Positions 60,653 through 64,000 of a DNA stretch of 64,000 nucleotides are shown here, piece by piece (the first letter of the stretch is position 1; every line of letters starts with the position of its first letter). The notes beneath the pieces were generated by a model. That model was not told the origin of the DNA, did no database searches, and saw nothing but the letters and a program-made list of their open reading frames with translations. The position numbers and the translations under genes are program-made. The stretch is taken from contig JACRPN010000014.1 of assembly GCA_016223145.1 (NCBI GenBank), positions 62,001 through 126,000 on the forward strand, in the 5' to 3' direction. The DNA is from Armatimonadota bacterium. Lineage in GTDB: Bacteria; Armatimonadota; Fimbriimonadia; Fimbriimonadales; Fimbriimonadaceae.

Positions 60653-63600
60653 ATGTTGGCAGCCCTCGTCTTCTCGTCCGTCGTTCTGGCTCCACAAACA
60701 GCGAGCCCATTCATGCGCGATCCCGACCTGTATGGCGGCGAGGCCGTGTTCACGTGTGAAGGCGATCTCTGGCTGGGGAGCCTGCACCACAAGACCGCCG
60801 AGCGGCTCACACGTCACGAGGGCCGCGAATACGCCGCTAAGTTCTCGCCGGAGGGTTCGAGGATCGCCTTTTCAGCCCAATACGACGGCGCCGATGAGGT
60901 CTATGTGATGCCTGTGTCGGGTGGAGCCCCAAGACGCCTGACCTACCGGAACTCCCTTGCCGAACCGCTGGGATGGTCGCCTGACGGAAACTCGGTGCTG
61001 GTGCGGGTGCGCGGGGTGCTCGCCGGCTTTGAGCTCTACAAGGTCCCAGCAGAGGGCGGCGTGCTTGAGAAGCTCCCGATCGAATTCGCCGCGCACGCGT
61101 CGTTCGGGAATGAGGGACAGTTGGCGTTCACCCGCTTCAACCGTTCGGCAAACGCGTGGTTCCACTACACTGGCGGGCTGCAGAACGGCATCTGGGTGGG
61201 CGACCTCAAGACGAAGAGCTTCAAGGAGGTCTATCGGGGCCATGGGACCGCCGAGTACCCGGTGATCGCCCGCAACCGCGTCTGGTTTGTCGAGGAGGCC
61301 AAGGGCAAATTCAGCCTCAAATCGGCGCTTCTCAACGGCAGGGAACCGCTCAAGCTGGTGGAGGATTCACCGATGGAGATTCGGGCGCTGCAGACCGACG
61401 GCTCCCGCCTGATTTACGAGCGGGGAAGGGGCATAGAGATCGCGAACCCCGAGACCGGGAAGCTGGAGTGGGTCCGGTTTGACCTGAAGTCGGACCTAAT
61501 GCACACCCGCCCATACCGTGTTCCGGCGAGCCAAGTGGTGGAGGCGCCGAGCCTTGGGCCCACCGGAAAGCGGGTGTTTGCAGCCTCTCGTGGCCAGATC
61601 ATTTCGCTCCCTGCCGGCGAGGGCGAAGCCAAAGTACTGGTAGCGAAGTCTGGCGTGCGCTATGGACTGCCTGCCCTTTCGCCAGATTCGAGGTCGTTGG
61701 CATACGTCGGAGATGAGACCGGCGAGCAGCAACTCTACGTCGCCGGAGCTGACGGCTCGAACCCGAAGCAGCTCACCAAAGACCTGAGCCGTCAGATTCG
61801 CAGCCTCCGCTGGTCGCCCGATTCCAAGTGGATCGCGCTCACCGACAGCGAAACGCGGCTCCGTCTGATTGCTGCAGATGGGAGCACTGATACGACTGTC
61901 GCCCTGGGTGAAAGCTGGGACGGCCCGGAGTTCGACTTCTCGCCGGATTCCAAATGGATCGCCGTCCAGGAGCTGGACACGTTCACCTACTTCCACCGCG
62001 TGGTTCTCTACGAGATCGCGACAGGCAAGAGGAGTCCGGTGATCCAGGGGCTTTCGGACGACTTTTCGCCGTCTTTCAGCGCCGACGGCAAGTGGCTGGC
62101 ATTTCTATCAAAGCGGGTCTTTACGCCTCGGTGGGACGGCATCCAGAACCTGATGGCCACGGTGCTGACAGTTAGGCCCATCGTCGTCGCACTAAGAAAC
62201 GATACGCCCAGCCCATTCGCGCCTAAAAACGAAGAGGAGGAGGCGGCCGCAGAAAAGAAGGACCCGCCCAAGGAGGACCCCTTCCGCGTCGATTTCGAGG
62301 GCATCGCTCAGCGCTGGTTCGAGGTGCCCACACCCGCGGGAGCCTATTCCAGGGCGTCTTTCGCCGGAGACCGGCTTTGCTTCTTGAGTGTAGAAGAGAG
62401 TGGTTCGACCCTGGCTTACTACGACCTCAAGGCCAAGGCGTTTGGCTCGCTCGGCGCGACATCCGCCTACAAGGTCTCGTCAGACGGCAAGAAGCTGCTG
62501 GTCGGCAGCGGCGCGAACCTGCAGGTCATCGATGCTACGGCCAAGAATGTGGACCCAAGCTCGGGCAAAGTGGGTTTCGGGGGCCTTCAGCTTACGATTG
62601 ACCCCGTTGCCGAGTGGCGTCAGATCTTCTGGGACGCCTGGCGTCTCTGCCGTGACTATTTCTACGTGAAGAACATGCACGGCGCGGACTGGCCGGAGGT
62701 CGGCAAGAAGTACGCGCAATATCTTCCCAGCGTCCGCTCGCGCGATGAGCTCGACGAGTTGATCCGGTGGCTGCAGGCCGAGCTTGGCATCTCCCATTCC
62801 TTCCTTAGGACCGGTGACCGGAGGAGCCTGTACCGCGCCAACGCAGCGGGCTTTCTTGGGGTCGACCTGGAGCCCGATCCCTCCGGGTTCTATCGGATCG
62901 CCAAGGTGCTTTCCGGCGATGCGTTTCGTGAGGCGGACCGGTCCCCCTTGCTGGGTCCGGGCCTCGATGTGAAGCCCGGCAGCTTCCTGATTGAAGTGTC
63001 GGGAATCCCGGCGCGGGTTGGGACGGATTGGCAGGCGGGGCTCGTCGGCAGGGTTGGACAGATCGTGAGCGTGAAGGTGAACTCCGAGCCGAAGGCGGAA
63101 GGCGCGAAGGTTTACTACGTCAAGCCGATGGAGACCGAGCAGGACTTGCGCGTCCTGAGCTGGGAGCAGGCCAACCGGGAGTATGTCGACAAGGCCTCTG
63201 GCGGCAAACTCGGCTACATCCACCTCTCCTCGATGATCGCCCGAGACGTGGCCGACTTCGCCAAACAGTACTACGGCCAACGCAGCAAAGAGAGCATTGT
63301 GCTCGACATCCGCTACAACACGGGAGGAAACGTGTCCGACCTCATCGCCACCGTGCTCAAGCAGAAGCCGGTCGTGCTCTGGAACCAGCGAAACGCCCCA
63401 TCCTTCTGGACCCGTCAGCAGGATTTCTTCCCAGGGCCGATCGCGTGCCTCGTCAACGAGTTCAATTACTCCGACGGCGAGGAGTTCCCGTACCAGTTCC
63501 GAAAGCTGGGGCTGGGCGCCATCATAGGACGTCGGACTCGGGGAGGGGAAGTTGGCTCCGATCCTGGCTGGCCGCTCGTCGATGGAGGACGGATCAGTGT

Positions 63601-63817
63601 GCCGAATTACGGCGCCTGGACCCCAGACGAGGGATGGATCATCGAGAGCAAGGGCGTCGAGCCCGATATCGACGTGCCGAGCGACCCGAACGCCTTCGCA
63701 AGAGGGCAAGACCCACAGCTCGACCGCGCGATCGCGGAGCTGCTTGCCCAGCTCAAGAAGAACCCTGCCAGACGCCCCATACAGCCTCCCGATCCGGTGA
63801 AGATCCCGCCGGGGTAG
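60653..63817 (+). CDS. Tricorn-type S41 protease, signal-bearing
   Basis: 1054 residues. Hydrophobic N-terminus 1-17, so probably exported. Seven-blade then six-blade PD40 propellers (about 30-330 and 330-580: VFTCEGDLWLGSLHHK, LGWSPDGNSVLVR, ALSPDSRSLAYV, SPDSKWIAVQ). An acidic Glu-rich linker (about 530-545), a C1 domain, a PDZ (about 738-790), and the catalytic C2 domain follow. Likely catalytic residues: His in GISHSF (about 715), Ser in NYSDGEEF (about 940), Glu in ESKGVEPDI (about 1000). Processes peptides from proteasome or other proteases in archaea; in bacteria it is a large periplasmic peptidase. Confidence 0.92.
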   Translation: MLAALVFSSVVLAPQTASPFMRDPDLYGGEAVFTCEGDLWLGSLHHKTAERLTRHEGREYAAKFSPEGSRIAFSAQYDGADEVYVMPVSGGAPRRLTYRNSLAEPLGWSPDGNSVLVRVRGVLAGFELYKVPAEGGVLEKLPIEFAAHASFGNEGQLAFTRFNRSANAWFHYTGGLQNGIWVGDLKTKSFKEVYRGHGTAEYPVIARNRVWFVEEAKGKFSLKSALLNGREPLKLVEDSPMEIRALQTDGSRLIYERGRGIEIANPETGKLEWVRFDLKSDLMHTRPYRVPASQVVEAPSLGPTGKRVFAASRGQIISLPAGEGEAKVLVAKSGVRYGLPALSPDSRSLAYVGDETGEQQLYVAGADGSNPKQLTKDLSRQIRSLRWSPDSKWIALTDSETRLRLIAADGSTDTTVALGESWDGPEFDFSPDSKWIAVQELDTFTYFHRVVLYEIATGKRSPVIQGLSDDFSPSFSADGKWLAFLSKRVFTPRWDGIQNLMATVLTVRPIVVALRNDTPSPFAPKNEEEEAAAEKKDPPKEDPFRVDFEGIAQRWFEVPTPAGAYSRASFAGDRLCFLSVEESGSTLAYYDLKAKAFGSLGATSAYKVSSDGKKLLVGSGANLQVIDATAKNVDPSSGKVGFGGLQLTIDPVAEWRQIFWDAWRLCRDYFYVKNMHGADWPEVGKKYAQYLPSVRSRDELDELIRWLQAELGISHSFLRTGDRRSLYRANAAGFLGVDLEPDPSGFYRIAKVLSGDAFREADRSPLLGPGLDVKPGSFLIEVSGIPARVGTDWQAGLVGRVGQIVSVKVNSEPKAEGAKVYYVKPMETEQDLRVLSWEQANREYVDKASGGKLGYIHLSSMIARDVADFAKQYYGQRSKESIVLDIRYNTGGNVSDLIATVLKQKPVVLWNQRNAPSFWTRQQDFFPGPIACLVNEFNYSDGEEFPYQFRKLGLGAIIGRRTRGGEVGSDPGWPLVDGGRISVPNYGAWTPDEGWIIESKGVEPDIDVPSDPNAFARGQDPQLDRAIAELLAQLKKNPARRPIQPPDPVKIPPG

Positions 63818-64000
63818 GGGGGCATTGAAGAGATGAGGTGATGGTGGGATAAAGAGATGATGGGAGGGAGGGCTGAGGACCACTCCCCGCCCAGGAGAGG
63901 GTCTGTGAGCGCTAGCGAACCAATAATCCCGATGAAGTCGGGACTGGGTGAAGGCTTCCTTTGCGCCTTTGCGGGAGATCCCTAGGGATGGGCCGTCTAT
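63818..64000. repeat. GATGAAG-type element, copy 4, and short hairpins
   Basis: GAAGAGATGAGGTGATGGTGG-type words lie at about 63827-63875. They are followed by mixed sequence with a GTGAGCGCTAGCGAAC block and a TCCCGATGAAGTCGGGA hairpin near 63928-63944. No gene visible up to the window end. Confidence 0.5.

Overview
The window looks like chromosomal DNA of a GC-rich (roughly 60% by eye), diderm, non-model bacterium. An Armatimonadota/Fimbriimonadia-type organism is my best guess. Reasons: frequent GTG and TTG starts; a PEP-CTERM protein; outer-membrane porin and Lnt/MurJ-type envelope genes; the futalosine menaquinone route (mqnC, mqnD); a tricorn-type S41 protease; prepilin-like DGH tails; and many intergenic palindromic repeats. 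The phylum is inference: there is no rRNA or other phylogenetic marker in the window. I found no tRNA, rRNA, CRISPR array, transposase or phage module.

Layout. 1-2.3 kb: 3' part of a large repetitive surface protein, ended by a strong terminator. 2.3-8.2 kb: Lnt-like acyltransferase, gpmA, a DinB protein, dihydroorotase and a VUT-family transporter. 8.3-19.8 kb: a pilin-like protein, an ECF sigma factor with a DUF4349 anti-sigma protein, a methyltransferase, proline dehydrogenase, a cytochrome-c-tailed protein, a PD-(D/E)XK nuclease, a TolB-like lipoprotein, mqnD, a propeller/pilin-tail protein and a DUF3500 protein. 19.9-28.4 kb: BON protein, folC with three upstream hypothetical genes, hicAB, a 5'-truncated aminotransferase, a TPR/S41 protein, a second propeller/pilin-tail protein and a repeat array. 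28.4-41.3 kb: an oversized membrane pyrophosphatase, an HTH-PAS regulator, mqnC, vapBC, a glycosyltransferase, acylphosphatase, a PhyH-type oxygenase, murJ and the PEP-CTERM protein. 41.6-47.9 kb: a compact respiratory island (Rrf2 regulator, four-cluster ferredoxin subunit, TtrA-like molybdoenzyme, porin, carboxymuconolactone-decarboxylase-like protein). 48-64 kb: secreted and membrane hypotheticals, archaemetzincin with thioredoxin, the dnaG-rpoD macromolecular synthesis operon, a nucleotidyltransferase, an ABC-2 exporter operon, a Rieske oxygenase and a tricorn homologue.

The most interesting signals are three. First, palindromic repeat elements appear to have inserted in frame into at least three protein-coding genes (folC, mqnC and a secreted protein). 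One of these families also has intergenic copies in this window, so the situation resembles Rickettsia palindromic elements. Second, a K+-independent-type membrane pyrophosphatase carries an extra hydrophilic domain of about 300 residues. Third, the TtrAB-like reductase island has no membrane anchor subunit but has its own regulator, a near-consensus promoter and a porin.

Connections: mqnC and mqnD make menaquinone, a likely electron source for the reductase. hppA, proline dehydrogenase and the cytochrome-c-like protein add to the energy-metabolism theme. lnt, murJ and the porin describe an outer-membrane cell envelope.
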